The translations under genes and the position numbers were made by a program. Shown piece by piece: positions 30,937 through 39,670 of a stretch of 64,000 nucleotides of DNA. How positions within the stretch are numbered: position 1 is the stretch's first letter; the number at the start of each line of letters is the position of its first letter. Below the pieces are notes generated by a model. It was not told the origin of the DNA. It saw nothing but the letters and a program-made list of their open reading frames with translations, and searched no databases. The stretch is from Phocaeicola plebeius (GTDB lineage Bacteria > Bacteroidota > Bacteroidia > Bacteroidales > Bacteroidaceae): positions 85,373 through 149,372 of the forward strand of contig SFDG01000001.1 in assembly GCA_004558305.1 (NCBI GenBank), in the 5' to 3' direction.

Positions 30937-31383
30937 TTATTTCTTCCGTTTCCCGTTTGCGTCCTTCAGCAGTTCGCGGTGGAAGTGCATTTCAGCCTTT
31001 TGCAGTCGGTAGATTTTCTTTGAGGTCAGGAATTTCTTGTACTTCTTCAGGTATTCCAGTTCCAGTTCGTCGCCGGTGATACGGCTTTTCAGGACATTCT
31101 CCACGATACGGTCGTATTCGGCTTCCGTCAGGTTTTCTTCTTTCCCTTTGCGCATTTGCTCCATGGCCTCGTGGTTCAGCCGGCCCTTCTTGTCCTGTAG
31201 CTCGAAGTAGAGCGGAAAGAATCGGGCTGCCTCCTGTTGGGTCAGGTCGGCCTGCTCTGTGAAATAGATGCGTTGCCGTTCGCGGAACTCTTCGCGGGTC
31301 AGACGTTTGTTCTGTGCTAGGGCCGACAGACAGCCCAGCAGCACCAGCAGGCACGTGCATGTTACAGTCTTCATCTTCTTCAT
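30937..31383 (-). CDS. small secreted protein, Spy/LTXXQ-like
   Basis: A 148-residue exported protein with a signal peptide (TCTCLLVLLGCLSALAQ). The mature part is rich in Glu, Arg and Lys and predicted helical (LTREEFRERQRIYFTEQADLTQQEAARFFPLYFELQDKKGRL). This resembles periplasmic Spy/CpxP-like proteins, though the LTxxQ motif is only approximated by LTQQE. It is the third gene of a run sigma factor-putative anti-sigma-this gene, with a 13-nt gap, which suggests an envelope-stress module. I cannot confirm the family. Confidence 0.72.
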   Translation of the reverse strand: MKKMKTVTCTCLLVLLGCLSALAQNKRLTREEFRERQRIYFTEQADLTQQEAARFFPLYFELQDKKGRLNHEAMEQMRKGKEENLTEAEYDRIVENVLKSRITGDELELEYLKKYKKFLTSKKIYRLQKAEMHFHRELLKDANGKRKK

Positions 31384-31396
31384 GGTATTTCATTCG

Positions 31397-31771
31397 TTAT
31401 TCGTGGTTAGACATGTCAAAATCTGCTTCCGTCAGGTATTGGTAGAGGGTGTAGTCGTCCATCAGCGTGTAGTCCATGATTGGTTCGATGTCATCGACAG
31501 GGATTCCCGCTATGGTTTCGCTGGCGGCAGGTTCAGCGGCCGGATCCGTGCCGATGAGCGTACGGATGGAGAACATCAGTCCGACAAACATGGCGGCCAT
31601 GTACAGCCACGGTTTCACGCGGTCCCACAGGCGGACGGTCGGTTCCTCGATGCTCTCTTTTTCCGGCAACTGCTGCATCAGCCGGTCGGCAAAGTTCTCA
31701 AAGTAGCCGTCGGGAACACGGAACGGAGTCTTCCGGCCGTATCTTTTCAGTAAGTCTTTTTCTTCGTTCAT
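31397..31771 (-). CDS. putative anti-sigma factor (single-TM membrane protein)
   Basis: A 124-residue protein: cytoplasmic N-terminus of about 50 residues (RKTPFRVPDGYFENFADRLMQQLPEKE), one TM (VKPWLYMAAMFVGLMFSIRTLIG) and a short acidic outer tail. The PFxVPxGYFE block is common in Bacteroidetes membrane proteins sitting behind ECF sigma genes. Lying directly downstream of the sigma gene, it is most simply read as its regulator. There is no zinc (ZAS) motif. The function is inferred from position and topology. Confidence 0.72.
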   Translation of the reverse strand: MNEEKDLLKRYGRKTPFRVPDGYFENFADRLMQQLPEKESIEEPTVRLWDRVKPWLYMAAMFVGLMFSIRTLIGTDPAAEPAASETIAGIPVDDIEPIMDYTLMDDYTLYQYLTEADFDMSNHE

Positions 31772-31831
31772 GATGAATCCTCCTTTTAGTTAGGTGCTTC
31801 TTTTAGTTAGATGTTTCCGTGTCCGGAAGGT

Positions 31832-32383
31832 TTAATGGTTGGTGTTTAAAAATTCTTCAATTTTCTTTACGGCCAGGTGATAGGAGGCCTTCAAGGCCCC
31901 TACAGTGGTTCCTACAATCTCCGAGATGTCTTCGTACTTCATTTCCTGGAAATACTTCATGTTGAATACCAGCCGCTGCTTCTCGGGCAGCCGGCGGATG
32001 GCCTGCTCGAAGAGGCGTTGGGTCTCGTCCCCGTCGAAGTAGGCATCGCTTTCCAGTTGGTTCACCAATGCGGCATCGGCATCGTCGATTGACAGTTGGT
32101 TCTGTGCCCGCTGCCGGTTCAGGAAGGTCAAAGTCTCGTTTAGAGCGATGCGGTAGAGCCAGGTGGAGAGGCGGGCATCGCCTCTGAATTGTTCCAGGCT
32201 GTTCCATGCCTTCAGAAAAGTGTTTTGCAGCACATCGTCGGCATCGTCGTGCGTCAGCCCCATCCGGCGGATTTGCCAGTAGAGTTGACGGCTATAGGCA
32301 TTCACCACTTCGGTGAAGGCGCTACGCTGGTGCTCGGGTTCACGGAGCCGCTGTATGACTTCCTCTTCGTTGTAGGTTTTCAT
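31832..32383 (-). CDS. ECF RNA polymerase sigma-70 factor
   Basis: A 183-residue ECF sigma. Region 2 is FTEVVNAYSRQLYWQIRRMGLTHDDADDVLQNTFLKAW (about residues 21-60) and region 4 is RRLPEKQRLVFNMKYFQEMKYEDISEIVGTTVGALKASYHLAVKKIEEFL (about 130-180), with the HTH near the end. There is no region 3. It heads a three-gene minus-strand run with a putative anti-sigma factor and a small secreted protein. I see no clean autoregulated promoter, though the TTTAATGCGATTTAG stretch (32439-32453) upstream is A+T-rich. Confidence 0.93.
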   Translation of the reverse strand: MKTYNEEEVIQRLREPEHQRSAFTEVVNAYSRQLYWQIRRMGLTHDDADDVLQNTFLKAWNSLEQFRGDARLSTWLYRIALNETLTFLNRQRAQNQLSIDDADAALVNQLESDAYFDGDETQRLFEQAIRRLPEKQRLVFNMKYFQEMKYEDISEIVGTTVGALKASYHLAVKKIEEFLNTNH

Positions 32384-32460
32384 CGTTCGTTCATCTATCG
32401 GTTGACTGTTTATGGGTTGGATAGCTGACTATATCGGAAGTTTAATGCGATTTAGTTTTT

Positions 32461-33375
32461 TTAAAGTTCGATGCAAAGATTCTCCTGAGCCAGTTGCGTG
32501 CGGGGAAAGACAGCCTGCGCTTCCTGAAGCAGTTGCGCTTCCTCGTCGTAGCGGGCGGAGTAGTGTCCGATAACCAGTCGGCCTACGCCGGCATCACGGG
32601 CGATGGTTGCAGCCTGTACGGCTGTGGAGTGCTGGGTCTGGCGGGCACGTGCAGCATCGGCCTCCACGAAGGTGGCTTCATGGAACAGCAGGTCGACTCC
32701 CTGGATCTGCTCTACGATGCGGGGCAAGAAAGATGTATCCGAACAGTAGGCATAGGCCCGGGGAGCAGCGGCAGGCGTGGTCAGACGTTCGTTGGCAATC
32801 ACCTCTCCTTCGTCAGTCACGTAGTCCTCGCCGTTCTTGATGCGATTCATCCAGCAGATGGGAATCCCGTAGAAGTCAATCATGTCCCGACGGATGTGGT
32901 TGGGCAGGGGGTTTTCCCGAAACAGGAAGCCGCAGGTGGGCATCCGGTGGCGGAGCGGAATGGTCGTCACGGTCATCGAACGGTCTTCGTAGATGACGGC
33001 TTTCGTGCCCGGCTCGTAGGGGTGGAAGATGACGGAGTAGGGCATCCCTTTGCAGAAATAGTTCATCAGCGGGCGAAGCAGCCCTTCAAGGTCGGGATGG
33101 CAATGGATATGCAGGTCGGCCGTCCGTTCCAGCATTCCGAACGTGGAAATCAGTCCGATGAGTCCAAAACAGTGGTCACCGTGAAGGTGGGAGATGAAAA
33201 TGTGTCCCAACCGGCTGAATTTCAGTTTCGAGCGGCGCAGCTGCACCTGTGTTCCCTCCCCGCAATCAATCATGAACAATTTCTCGCGGATATTCAGGAC
33301 CTGCGAGGTGGCCTGGTGGCGGGTAGTGGGCAGAGCCGATCCGCAGCCCAGTATGTTGACTTCGAATTTTTCCAT
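32461..33375 (-). CDS. rnz: ribonuclease Z
   Basis: A 304-residue RNase Z, the metallo-beta-lactamase endonuclease that trims tRNA 3' ends. The zinc motif is SHLHGDHCFGL, with a later DTSFLP, EATF and IGHYSARY giving the remaining ligands and the HxS-type loop. The start ATG at 33373-33375 gives MEKFEVNILGCGSALPT, the usual N-terminus; the open frame upstream lies inside the porin gene region and is not used. It begins 10 nt after the stop of the porin gene on the same strand, so the two may be co-transcribed. Confidence 0.95.
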   Translation of the reverse strand: MEKFEVNILGCGSALPTTRHQATSQVLNIREKLFMIDCGEGTQVQLRRSKLKFSRLGHIFISHLHGDHCFGLIGLISTFGMLERTADLHIHCHPDLEGLLRPLMNYFCKGMPYSVIFHPYEPGTKAVIYEDRSMTVTTIPLRHRMPTCGFLFRENPLPNHIRRDMIDFYGIPICWMNRIKNGEDYVTDEGEVIANERLTTPAAAPRAYAYCSDTSFLPRIVEQIQGVDLLFHEATFVEADAARARQTQHSTAVQAATIARDAGVGRLVIGHYSARYDEEAQLLQEAQAVFPRTQLAQENLCIEL

Positions 33376-33385
33376 AAGCAAACGG

Positions 33386-34564
33386 TCAGAAGACAGGTAT
33401 TTTATATTCCATCCCGATGGAAATGCGCTGCGAGTCGTGGTCGGTGGCACCGAGAGCACGGGCATGGTGGGTAGCTCCCGAGCGTTTGTAAAGGAGATGC
33501 AGGAACACGCGGAAGTCTTCTCCTTTGATGGGGAAGTATTCGGCGCAGGCCTGTGCACTCCAGGTACGGGTGTACAATCCTTTCTGGTAGCAGGCGTTCG
33601 AACGGAGCACCCGTGTGGTCTCGTACGCTCCCTTGAGGTAGAGGTTCCAGTGGGCATGGATGCGGTAGTCGAAGTTGGCAATGGTACTCAGGTACGAAGC
33701 GTACTGTGCCGTTACGCCACCTTCGGGACGGTTGGCGGACAGGTTGCTGATGAGCCCTTTCGTGTCGATGCCCTCGTAGGCATACATGATGTCCAGGTAA
33801 GCCAGTACGGGACCTTTCTCCCAGGTGTTGCCGGCAGTGACGAACACTTGTGGCCGTCCTTTGGTCAGCGGAGCGGCAGCTACGGCATAACGCAGGTTCA
33901 GGGCCCGATCAATCAGGTAGCCGTCATAGTTGAGCACGCCTATGAAGGGGGCCTTGGTGAGTTCCTTCCCTTCGGGCAGTCCGAACGGATAGTAGTCCTC
34001 TTCCATGGACGCGCGGTTGTTCAGGAACTGCAGGTTGACAGTATGGTTGGGATGCGGACTGATGGCCATGTTGACACCGGTCTGATAGCTTGTCATGGTG
34101 CTGTTGAAGTCGGAATAGAAGCGTACGCGGTTGGCGGCCACCCAATACTCGTAGCCTCCCAGCTGCATGCATTGCTTGCCGATTTCTAACGCGATGGTCG
34201 AGTTCGGTTTCCAGCCCAGAATCATCTGTTCCAAGGCCATGGAGACATTGTCCGTTTCCATGGGTGCAAAGTTGCGGGTGTACGACTGGCGGAAATAGTA
34301 GCTGAATTTCTCATGGAAGTTGCCATGGATGACCATCCGTACTCCGTTGATGGAGAAGCGGGCGCAATCCAGTTCCCCGTCGGTGAAGAGGGCAGACCCC
34401 ATGGAGTTGAGCAGCAGGTTCATGTGGCCGGACAGGGACTGTTCCTTGCCCGTCACTCTCTCCAGTACGGTTTTTGTTTCGTCGGAATCCGTTTCCGTCA
34501 GTGCCTGGCTGTTGGCGGCAAGCGACAGGAACGGTGCGCATAAAATCAGTAGTATGTTTTTCAT
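33386..34564 (-). CDS. phosphate-selective porin O/P-like outer-membrane protein
   Basis: A 392-residue beta-barrel protein. A signal peptide (NILLILCAPFLSLAANSQA) precedes a body of alternating beta-strands with aromatic girdles (FSYYFRQSYTRNF, TIALEIGKQCMQLGGYEYW, RIHAHWNLYLKGAYETTRV). It ends in a terminal aromatic residue (ISIGMEYKIPVF), as expected for a BAM substrate. Closest in feel to the porin P family; the solute is unknown. The start is set by the minus-strand promoter box TATCTTTG at 34587-34594, which excludes the longer frame to 34645. Confidence 0.82.
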   Translation of the reverse strand: MKNILLILCAPFLSLAANSQALTETDSDETKTVLERVTGKEQSLSGHMNLLLNSMGSALFTDGELDCARFSINGVRMVIHGNFHEKFSYYFRQSYTRNFAPMETDNVSMALEQMILGWKPNSTIALEIGKQCMQLGGYEYWVAANRVRFYSDFNSTMTSYQTGVNMAISPHPNHTVNLQFLNNRASMEEDYYPFGLPEGKELTKAPFIGVLNYDGYLIDRALNLRYAVAAAPLTKGRPQVFVTAGNTWEKGPVLAYLDIMYAYEGIDTKGLISNLSANRPEGGVTAQYASYLSTIANFDYRIHAHWNLYLKGAYETTRVLRSNACYQKGLYTRTWSAQACAEYFPIKGEDFRVFLHLLYKRSGATHHARALGATDHDSQRISIGMEYKIPVF

Positions 34565-34586
34565 ATAGCTGTCATTAGTGATGTTG

Positions 34587-34594
34587 CAAAGATA
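34587..34594 (-). promoter_or_regulatory. porin-rnz operon -7 box (TATCTTTG)
   Basis: A minus-strand TATCTTTG 22 nt upstream of the porin ATG at 34564, directly downstream of the rpsA terminator. Confidence 0.7.
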
Positions 34595-34617
34595 CAACTT
34601 TTTTTCTTTTTTCCATG

Positions 34618-34652
34618 AAAAAAAGGGATTGCACACGCGGTACAATCCCTTT
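34618..34652 (-). terminator. rpsA intrinsic terminator
   Basis: The stem GGGATTG (34625-34631) / CAATCCC (34643-34649) has an 11-nt loop and, on the minus strand, is followed by seven T. It lies 26 nt past the rpsA stop codon. Confidence 0.8.
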
Positions 34653-34678
34653 CATTCTCTTTATAGGTAGGGGAAGAA

Positions 34679-36463
34679 TTACTTCTTGCCTTCCAACTGC
34701 TGCTTCAGAGCGGCCAGAGCGTCGATGTCGCCCAGTGTGGTAGAAGCTGCCTGGTTCTGGATAACCGGAGTTTCCTCCTTCTTGCTGTTCTGCTTCTTGG
34801 CCTTCTTTTCTGCCTTTTCTTCAGCCTTTGCTGCATCTTCGAAGATACGGCTGTGAGACAGGATGATGCGCTTGGCATCCTTGTTGAATTCAATCACCTT
34901 GAACTGCAGCTTTTCATCGAGCTGAGCCTGTGTGCCGTCTTCCTTCACGAGGTGCTTCGGAGTAGCGAAGCCTTCCACGCCGTAGGGGAGAGCAACAACT
35001 GCACCCTTATCCAGCATTTCGATGATGGTGCCTTCGTGGATAGAACCTACCGTGAAGACCGTTTCGAATACATCCCAAGGATTGTCTTCCAACTGCTTGT
35101 GGCCCAAGCTCAGACGACGGTTTTCCTTGTCGATTTCCAGTACCATTACTTCGATGTCAGCACCGATCTGGGTGAATTCAGAGGGGTGTTTGATTTTCTT
35201 CGTCCAAGACAGGTCGGAGATGTGAATCAGGCCGTCTACGCCTTCTTCGATTTCAACGAATACGCCGAAGTTCGTGAAGTTGCGTACCTTGGCAACGTGC
35301 TTGGAACCAACCGGATACTTTTCTTCGATTGTTTCCCAAGGATCTGCCTTCAGCTGCTTGATACCCAAAGACATCTTGCGCTCTTCGCGATCCAGTGTCA
35401 GAATAACGGCTTCTACTTCGTCGCCTACCTTCATGAAGTCCTGAGCAGAACGCAGGTGCTGCGACCAAGACATTTCGGATACGTGAATCAGACCTTCTAC
35501 ACCCGGAGCGATTTCGATGAAGGCACCGTAGTCAGCCATAACGACAACCTTACCCTTCACGTGGTCGCCTACCTTCAGGTTCGGATCAAGAGCATCCCAA
35601 GGATGCGGAGTGAGCTGCTTCAGACCCAGAGCGATGCGCTTCTTTTCGTCGTCGAAGTCGAGGATAACGACATTCAACTTCTGGTCGAGCTGTACCACTT
35701 CGCGCGGATCGCTTACGCGGCCCCAAGACAGGTCGGTGATGTGAATCAGACCGTCTACGCCACCCAAGTCGATGAACACGCCGTAAGAGGTAATATTCTT
35801 GACGGTACCTTCCAGTACCTGGCCTTTTTCGAGCTTGCTGATGATTTCCTTCTTCTGCTGTTCCAGTTCAGCTTCGATGAGTGCCTTGTGAGAAACAACA
35901 ACATTCTTGAATTCCTGGTTGATCTTCACAACCTTGAATTCCATGGTCTTGCCTACGAATACATCGTAGTCGCGGATGGGTTTCACATCAATCTGAGAAC
36001 CGGGCAAGAAGGCTTCGATGCCGAATACATCGACAATCATACCGCCCTTCGTACGGCACTTGATGTAGCCCTTGATAATTTCTTCGTTTTCGAGAGCTGC
36101 GTTCACACGGTCCCAAGAGCGGGTAGCACGAGCTTTCTTGTGGGACAGGATGAGCTGGCCCTTCTTGTCTTCCTGGTTTTCGATATACACTTCTACGGTG
36201 TCGCCGATCTTCAGGTCGGGGTTGTAGCGGAATTCGCTCAGGGGAATGATACCATCTGACTTGTAGCCGATGTTCACTACCACTTCGCGCTTGTTCATGG
36301 CGATGACGGTACCATCAACAACCTCACGGTCGTTTACCTTGTTCAAGGTGCTGTCGTATGCCTTTTCCTGATCTTCCTTGCTGATCTGTGATACTTCACC
36401 ACCATTTTCATAAGCATCCCAGTTGAAGTCTTCAATGGGCTGCACGTTCTTTAAGTTTTCCAT
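34679..36463 (-). CDS. rpsA: 30S ribosomal protein S1
   Basis: A 594-residue S1 with six successive S1 RNA-binding domains (starts near residues 45, 125, 205, 290, 380 and 465), each with a G-x-V-x...F-V-x-L/I-x...G-L-I/V-H-x-S/T-D/E pattern such as GVDGLIHITDLSW and GVEGLIHVSEMSW. The C-terminal tail (KAEEKAEKKAKKQNSKKEE) is Lys/Glu-rich. It acts in translation initiation on mRNAs, which is of special interest in Bacteroidetes because they mostly lack Shine-Dalgarno sequences. It has a strong promoter and a terminator, and codon use is highly biased. Confidence 0.96.
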   Translation of the reverse strand: MENLKNVQPIEDFNWDAYENGGEVSQISKEDQEKAYDSTLNKVNDREVVDGTVIAMNKREVVVNIGYKSDGIIPLSEFRYNPDLKIGDTVEVYIENQEDKKGQLILSHKKARATRSWDRVNAALENEEIIKGYIKCRTKGGMIVDVFGIEAFLPGSQIDVKPIRDYDVFVGKTMEFKVVKINQEFKNVVVSHKALIEAELEQQKKEIISKLEKGQVLEGTVKNITSYGVFIDLGGVDGLIHITDLSWGRVSDPREVVQLDQKLNVVILDFDDEKKRIALGLKQLTPHPWDALDPNLKVGDHVKGKVVVMADYGAFIEIAPGVEGLIHVSEMSWSQHLRSAQDFMKVGDEVEAVILTLDREERKMSLGIKQLKADPWETIEEKYPVGSKHVAKVRNFTNFGVFVEIEEGVDGLIHISDLSWTKKIKHPSEFTQIGADIEVMVLEIDKENRRLSLGHKQLEDNPWDVFETVFTVGSIHEGTIIEMLDKGAVVALPYGVEGFATPKHLVKEDGTQAQLDEKLQFKVIEFNKDAKRIILSHSRIFEDAAKAEEKAEKKAKKQNSKKEETPVIQNQAASTTLGDIDALAALKQQLEGKK

Positions 36464-36532
36464 TTAAGTTAATTAATTGTTTTTTTTTGATACTAATTGC
36501 GTTAGACTTTATGTTGATATCTAATTCGGGCG

Positions 36533-36565
36533 CAAAATTACAATTAAAATTCTTGAACTGCAAAA
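36533..36565 (-). promoter_or_regulatory. rpsA promoter (TTTTG, 20 nt, TAATTTTG)
   Basis: On the minus strand TTTTG (36565-36561), a 20-nt spacer and TAATTTTG (36540-36533) match the Bacteroidetes -33/-7 consensus. A 5' UTR of about 65 nt with an A-run and no SD sequence follows. Confidence 0.8.
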
Positions 36566-36632
36566 GTTTTTCTCTGAATTTTATCGCGTTCCTCCGCTTT
36601 TGCCCTTCATTCCGGTGTTTGTTACCCGCCGG

Positions 36633-37337
36633 TCAGTCTTCCAGCGAGTAGTCGATGGTCGTCACGACACGTATCTTTTTGATATGCGGCGTGTTCGCGT
36701 CACGGTCCGTAATGCTGAACTGACCCTGGTTGGCGCTCCGGATTTTGCCCAGTTCGCTGTCAGAGTCTTTGGCGAATTTCTCTCCTGCCTTGCGGGCATT
36801 CTTCGTGGCTTCCTCAATCATCTGCGGCTTGATGCTGTTCAGGTCGGTGTATTCGTAGACCACGCTGTAGCGGTAGTCGCCGGTAGTGATGGCAATGCCC
36901 CGTTTCAGGAGCTCTCCCTGCTCGCTGATCAGACTACGCACCAGGTCCACCTTGTTAGAGGTGACGGTGATGACCGTCGTGACATTGTAGCGGTACTGTA
37001 CCGTTCGGTCGGTGCTGTAGCGGTCGGCCAGCTGGTCATAGATTTCGGGGGCACCGAAACTGATTTCGCTGTCCTCGATGCCTTTCTCCTTGAGGAATTG
37101 CGTAATCGTGTGGTTCAGCCGATGGATATCATTATACAAAGTGTTCAGGTCGTTGCCGAGACTCCTGTACACCAACGGCCAGGTCACCTGGTTGGCGGGG
37201 ACCTCTATTTCGGCCAGTCCCTTCACGCTGACTGTGCGGTTATTGTCAATCCATGCATTGATACCTTGTTTTACCATGACTCCCGACAGGAGCAGGCCGG
37301 CTGCGATGATGGCAGCCTCTGTTTTCCAACTTTGCAT
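36633..37337 (-). CDS. SIMPL (DUF541) domain protein
   Basis: A 234-residue protein with an N-terminal TM/signal anchor (AAIIAAGLLLSGVMVKQG) and a SIMPL domain (VSVKGLAEIEVPANQVTWPLVYRSLGNDLNTLYNDI...; later VVYEYTDLNSIKPQMIEEATKNARKAGEKFA). SIMPL proteins are envelope proteins of ill-defined function, some linked to oxidative stress. It sits 32 nt downstream of the BadF-type kinase gene on the same strand. The role here is unknown. Confidence 0.87.
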   Translation of the reverse strand: MQSWKTEAAIIAAGLLLSGVMVKQGINAWIDNNRTVSVKGLAEIEVPANQVTWPLVYRSLGNDLNTLYNDIHRLNHTITQFLKEKGIEDSEISFGAPEIYDQLADRYSTDRTVQYRYNVTTVITVTSNKVDLVRSLISEQGELLKRGIAITTGDYRYSVVYEYTDLNSIKPQMIEEATKNARKAGEKFAKDSDSELGKIRSANQGQFSITDRDANTPHIKKIRVVTTIDYSLED

Positions 37338-37369
37338 ACTGTTTTTGTTTTTTTTTGAGGTTTCTTGCG

Positions 37370-38212
37370 TCAGACGGTTCCATGGTAGCGGACCAGTCCT
37401 TCTATCGGATTCTTAACAAACGAACCGACAGGAATGTTGATGTGAGTGGCCGCTTTTTTCACTTCCTCCTGAAAATACCAGGCCACCGACCCGGTGAACG
37501 AGGCGGGCAGGGGGGAGTGGTAGGCCAAGACATTGCGGAGAAAGAACTGGCCGAAGCAGTCGGTGAGGAACGCCGCCACTTCCGGTTGCTGGCGATGGCG
37601 ATGGATATACGGCACCAGCGAAGCTAAAAAGCGGTTGGCCAACGGCTGGCGGTAGACTTTTTCGAGCAGCAGGGCAGGGGTGAGGCCGTACTCTTCCAGC
37701 AATCCGTCTCGCAGGCCAGCCGGCAACAGCCCTTTCAGGCAATCGCCCACGAAGCGTTTGCCCAGATAGGCTCCGCTGCCCTCGTCCCCCAGGATATAGC
37801 CTAAGGGAGATACGTTCTCCACTATTTCTTGCCCGTTGTAGAGGCAAGAGTTCGATCCGGTCCCCAAAATGCAGGCGATGCCAGCCTCGTGACCGCAGAC
37901 GGCACGGGCTGCCCCCAACAGGTCAGAATGGACTTCGATGGTTGCCTGGGGAAGGGACTCCTGCAGGCAGTGGATGACTTTCTCTGAGGTGGAAGGCAGA
38001 CAGCCGGCTCCATAGAAGAAGACAGCCGTGCAGGACTTCGCCTCGTGTTCGCCTAATTGCAGCACAAGCTGGTCGGTCACGATACTTCGTATCGCTTCCT
38101 CCCCTTGGTGGAAAGGGTTGATGCCCTCCGTCTGAACCTTTCGTCCGTGGCCGGCAACCTCGCCGATCCACCAATCCGTTTTCGTCGCCCCGCTGTCGGC
38201 AATCAGTTTCAT
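37370..38212 (-). CDS. BadF/BadG/BcrA/BcrD-type ATPase, N-acetylglucosamine kinase-like
   Basis: A 280-residue actin-fold kinase. The phosphate-1 loop is MKLIADSGATKTDWWIG, phosphate-2 is GTGSNSCLYNG followed by LGYILGDEGSGAYLGKRF, and adenosine-site residues occur near the C-terminus (FTGSVAWYFQEEV). Eukaryotic GlcNAc kinases and many Bacteroidetes proteins share this pattern, so a hexosamine kinase is a reasonable guess. It is cytoplasmic. It lies 35 nt after the SlyD-type gene and 32 nt before the SIMPL gene on the same strand. The substrate is inferred only. Confidence 0.85.
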   Translation of the reverse strand: MKLIADSGATKTDWWIGEVAGHGRKVQTEGINPFHQGEEAIRSIVTDQLVLQLGEHEAKSCTAVFFYGAGCLPSTSEKVIHCLQESLPQATIEVHSDLLGAARAVCGHEAGIACILGTGSNSCLYNGQEIVENVSPLGYILGDEGSGAYLGKRFVGDCLKGLLPAGLRDGLLEEYGLTPALLLEKVYRQPLANRFLASLVPYIHRHRQQPEVAAFLTDCFGQFFLRNVLAYHSPLPASFTGSVAWYFQEEVKKAATHINIPVGSFVKNPIEGLVRYHGTV

Positions 38213-38247
38213 CCGTCTTCCTCCTTACCTTATAATATATATACCGA

Positions 38248-38823
38248 TTAATGGCAGTGTCCACAACCGCCGCCGCAGCAATCCTCGTCGTCTTGGTCAC
38301 CTCCGCAACCTTCGCAGCCTCCGCCACATCCGCTGCCACACATGGAGGTAGCCAGACGGGTAATCTCTTCGTTGGTGGCCGGACGCATCTCGATGATCTG
38401 TCCCTCAAAGGTCAGGTCCTTTCCGGCATGGGGATGGTTAAGGTCGAGCACCACCTTGTCGGCAGTAATCTCGCCCACATTGGCGTAGAAACGGTTGCCT
38501 TCCTGGTCGTTCAGCATGATGATGTTGCCTGGGTAGATGTTCTCGCTGTCAAACTGGCCGTCGGGGCGTGTGAACATGGCCTTCGACACCGTGTGCACAT
38601 TCTCCTCCTCGCGCTCGCCATACGCTTCGGCACAGGGGATGGTGAAGGCAAAATGGTCGCCCTTGCTGAGTTGGCAGATTTCCTTCTCAAAGCGGTCGAG
38701 GGTATATCCCATGCCGCTGATGAACTGGAAAGGATGGGCAGCCGGGGCTTCTTCCAACATTTCTCTCTTGCCATCCTCGATGGCATACAATTTATAGGCT
38801 ACTGTAATGTACTGGTTTTCCAT
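38248..38823 (-). CDS. slyD: SlyD-type FKBP peptidyl-prolyl isomerase with Cys/His metal-binding tail
   Basis: A 191-residue SlyD-like isomerase/chaperone. The FKBP domain is split by an IF domain (YTLDRFEKEICQLSKGDHFAFTIPCAEAYGEREEENVHTV and then DFNHPHAGKDLTFEGQI-type LDLNHPHAGKDL). The C-terminus is a Cys/His/Gly tail with CGGGCEGC and CCGGGCGHCH, twelve or so Cys in 30 residues, suited to nickel, zinc or copper binding. In E. coli this tail delivers nickel to hydrogenase; the metal here is unknown. The promoter is TATCTTTG (minus strand 38865-38872). Confidence 0.93.
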   Translation of the reverse strand: MENQYITVAYKLYAIEDGKREMLEEAPAAHPFQFISGMGYTLDRFEKEICQLSKGDHFAFTIPCAEAYGEREEENVHTVSKAMFTRPDGQFDSENIYPGNIIMLNDQEGNRFYANVGEITADKVVLDLNHPHAGKDLTFEGQIIEMRPATNEEITRLATSMCGSGCGGGCEGCGGDQDDEDCCGGGCGHCH

Positions 38824-38864
38824 TGTCGTTCTATTGAAATTAGTGGTTCTGATGATTCGGGGGG

Positions 38865-38872
38865 CAAAGATA
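38865..38872 (-). promoter_or_regulatory. slyD -7 box (TATCTTTG)
   Basis: A minus-strand TATCTTTG 41 nt upstream of the slyD ATG. It faces the thioredoxin promoter at 38946 across a 174-bp divergent region. Confidence 0.65.
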
Positions 38873-38945
38873 CGACAAAAATCCCATCTACCGCTTATTT
38901 TTGCTTTTTATTTGCCGGAAAAGCCTTGTGTTCCCGAATTCTGTG

Positions 38946-38953
38946 TATCTTTG
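38946..38953 (+). promoter_or_regulatory. thioredoxin-family gene -7 box (TATCTTTG)
   Basis: TATCTTTG 44 nt upstream of the ATG at 38998. Confidence 0.65.
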
Positions 38954-38997
38954 TCAAGGCTATATAGCCGAACCGATAAAAAAAATACTGAACAGAG

Positions 38998-39498
38998 ATG
39001 AAAAAAATGATTGTCATGCTGTTTGCCTTTTTCACTACATGGACGGCAAACGCACAGGGAGGACTCAAGAAAGTGTACAATGAAGACCTCAACCCTATCG
39101 AGCAGATTGACCAGGCCTTGCAGCAGGCCAAGAAGGCGGGTAAGTTCGTGGCTTGCCAGGTGGGCGGAAACTGGTGCCCTTGGTGCCTGCGGTTCGCAGA
39201 TTTCATTACGAACGACAATGCCGTCAGCCAGGTTGTCGACGAGAACTTCGTCTATATCCATGTCAACTACAATCCCCGCAAGTCCGCTGATCCGGCCAAG
39301 ACCGAGCAAGCCAAGGCCATGCTGAAGCGGCTGGGCCAACCTGCCCGTTTCGGCTTTCCCGTCATCGTAGTGCTGGATGCCGACGGAAAAGTCTTGCACA
39401 TTCAGGATTCCAGTTTCTTAGAGGAGGGCCAAGGCTACAACACCAAGAAGGTGCTCCGCTTCTTCCAGAACTGGACTCCAAAGGCTGTCCGCCAGTGA
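38998..39498 (+). CDS. exported thioredoxin-fold protein with WCPWC motif
   Basis: A 166-residue secreted thioredoxin-like protein. The signal peptide is MKKMIVMLFAFFTTWTANAQ, and the redox motif is GGNWCPWCLRF (CPWC instead of thioredoxin CGPC), as found in the YyaL/DUF255-like and DsbD-gamma-like groups. FGFPVIVVLDADGKVLHIQDSS is the cis-Pro strand region. It probably maintains or isomerises disulfides, or binds a partner, in the periplasm. It is monocistronic and followed by a repeat-rich gap. Confidence 0.87.
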   Translation: MKKMIVMLFAFFTTWTANAQGGLKKVYNEDLNPIEQIDQALQQAKKAGKFVACQVGGNWCPWCLRFADFITNDNAVSQVVDENFVYIHVNYNPRKSADPAKTEQAKAMLKRLGQPARFGFPVIVVLDADGKVLHIQDSSFLEEGQGYNTKKVLRFFQNWTPKAVRQ

Positions 39499-39578
39499 GC
39501 GGATTCGTCTGCCTCTGGCCTGTCCGAGAATCATCGTTCTCATTTCCTTTTGTCCTACCAATGACGAATTGACAAATT

Positions 39579-39610
39579 GTCATTATCGAATCGTTTCACA
39601 CAACGTGTGA
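39579..39610 (+). repeat. 32-nt dispersed repeat, copy B
   Basis: It starts GTCATTATCGAATCGTTTC and ends CACACAACGTGTGA. 30 of 32 bases match copy A (17333-17364, reversed) and 28 of 32 match copy C (42164-42195). It lies in the 269-bp gap after the thioredoxin gene. Confidence 0.7.
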
Positions 39611-39670
39611 TAGGGACTCAGAATGACAAACAAAATGATAGGTAAATTGGGTTTTGAAACGCCTCCTACA

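Noticed and set aside
34853..36259. Plus-strand open frame opposite rpsA
   Set aside because: Six S1 domains are clear on the minus strand. The opposite frame is a codon-bias artefact.
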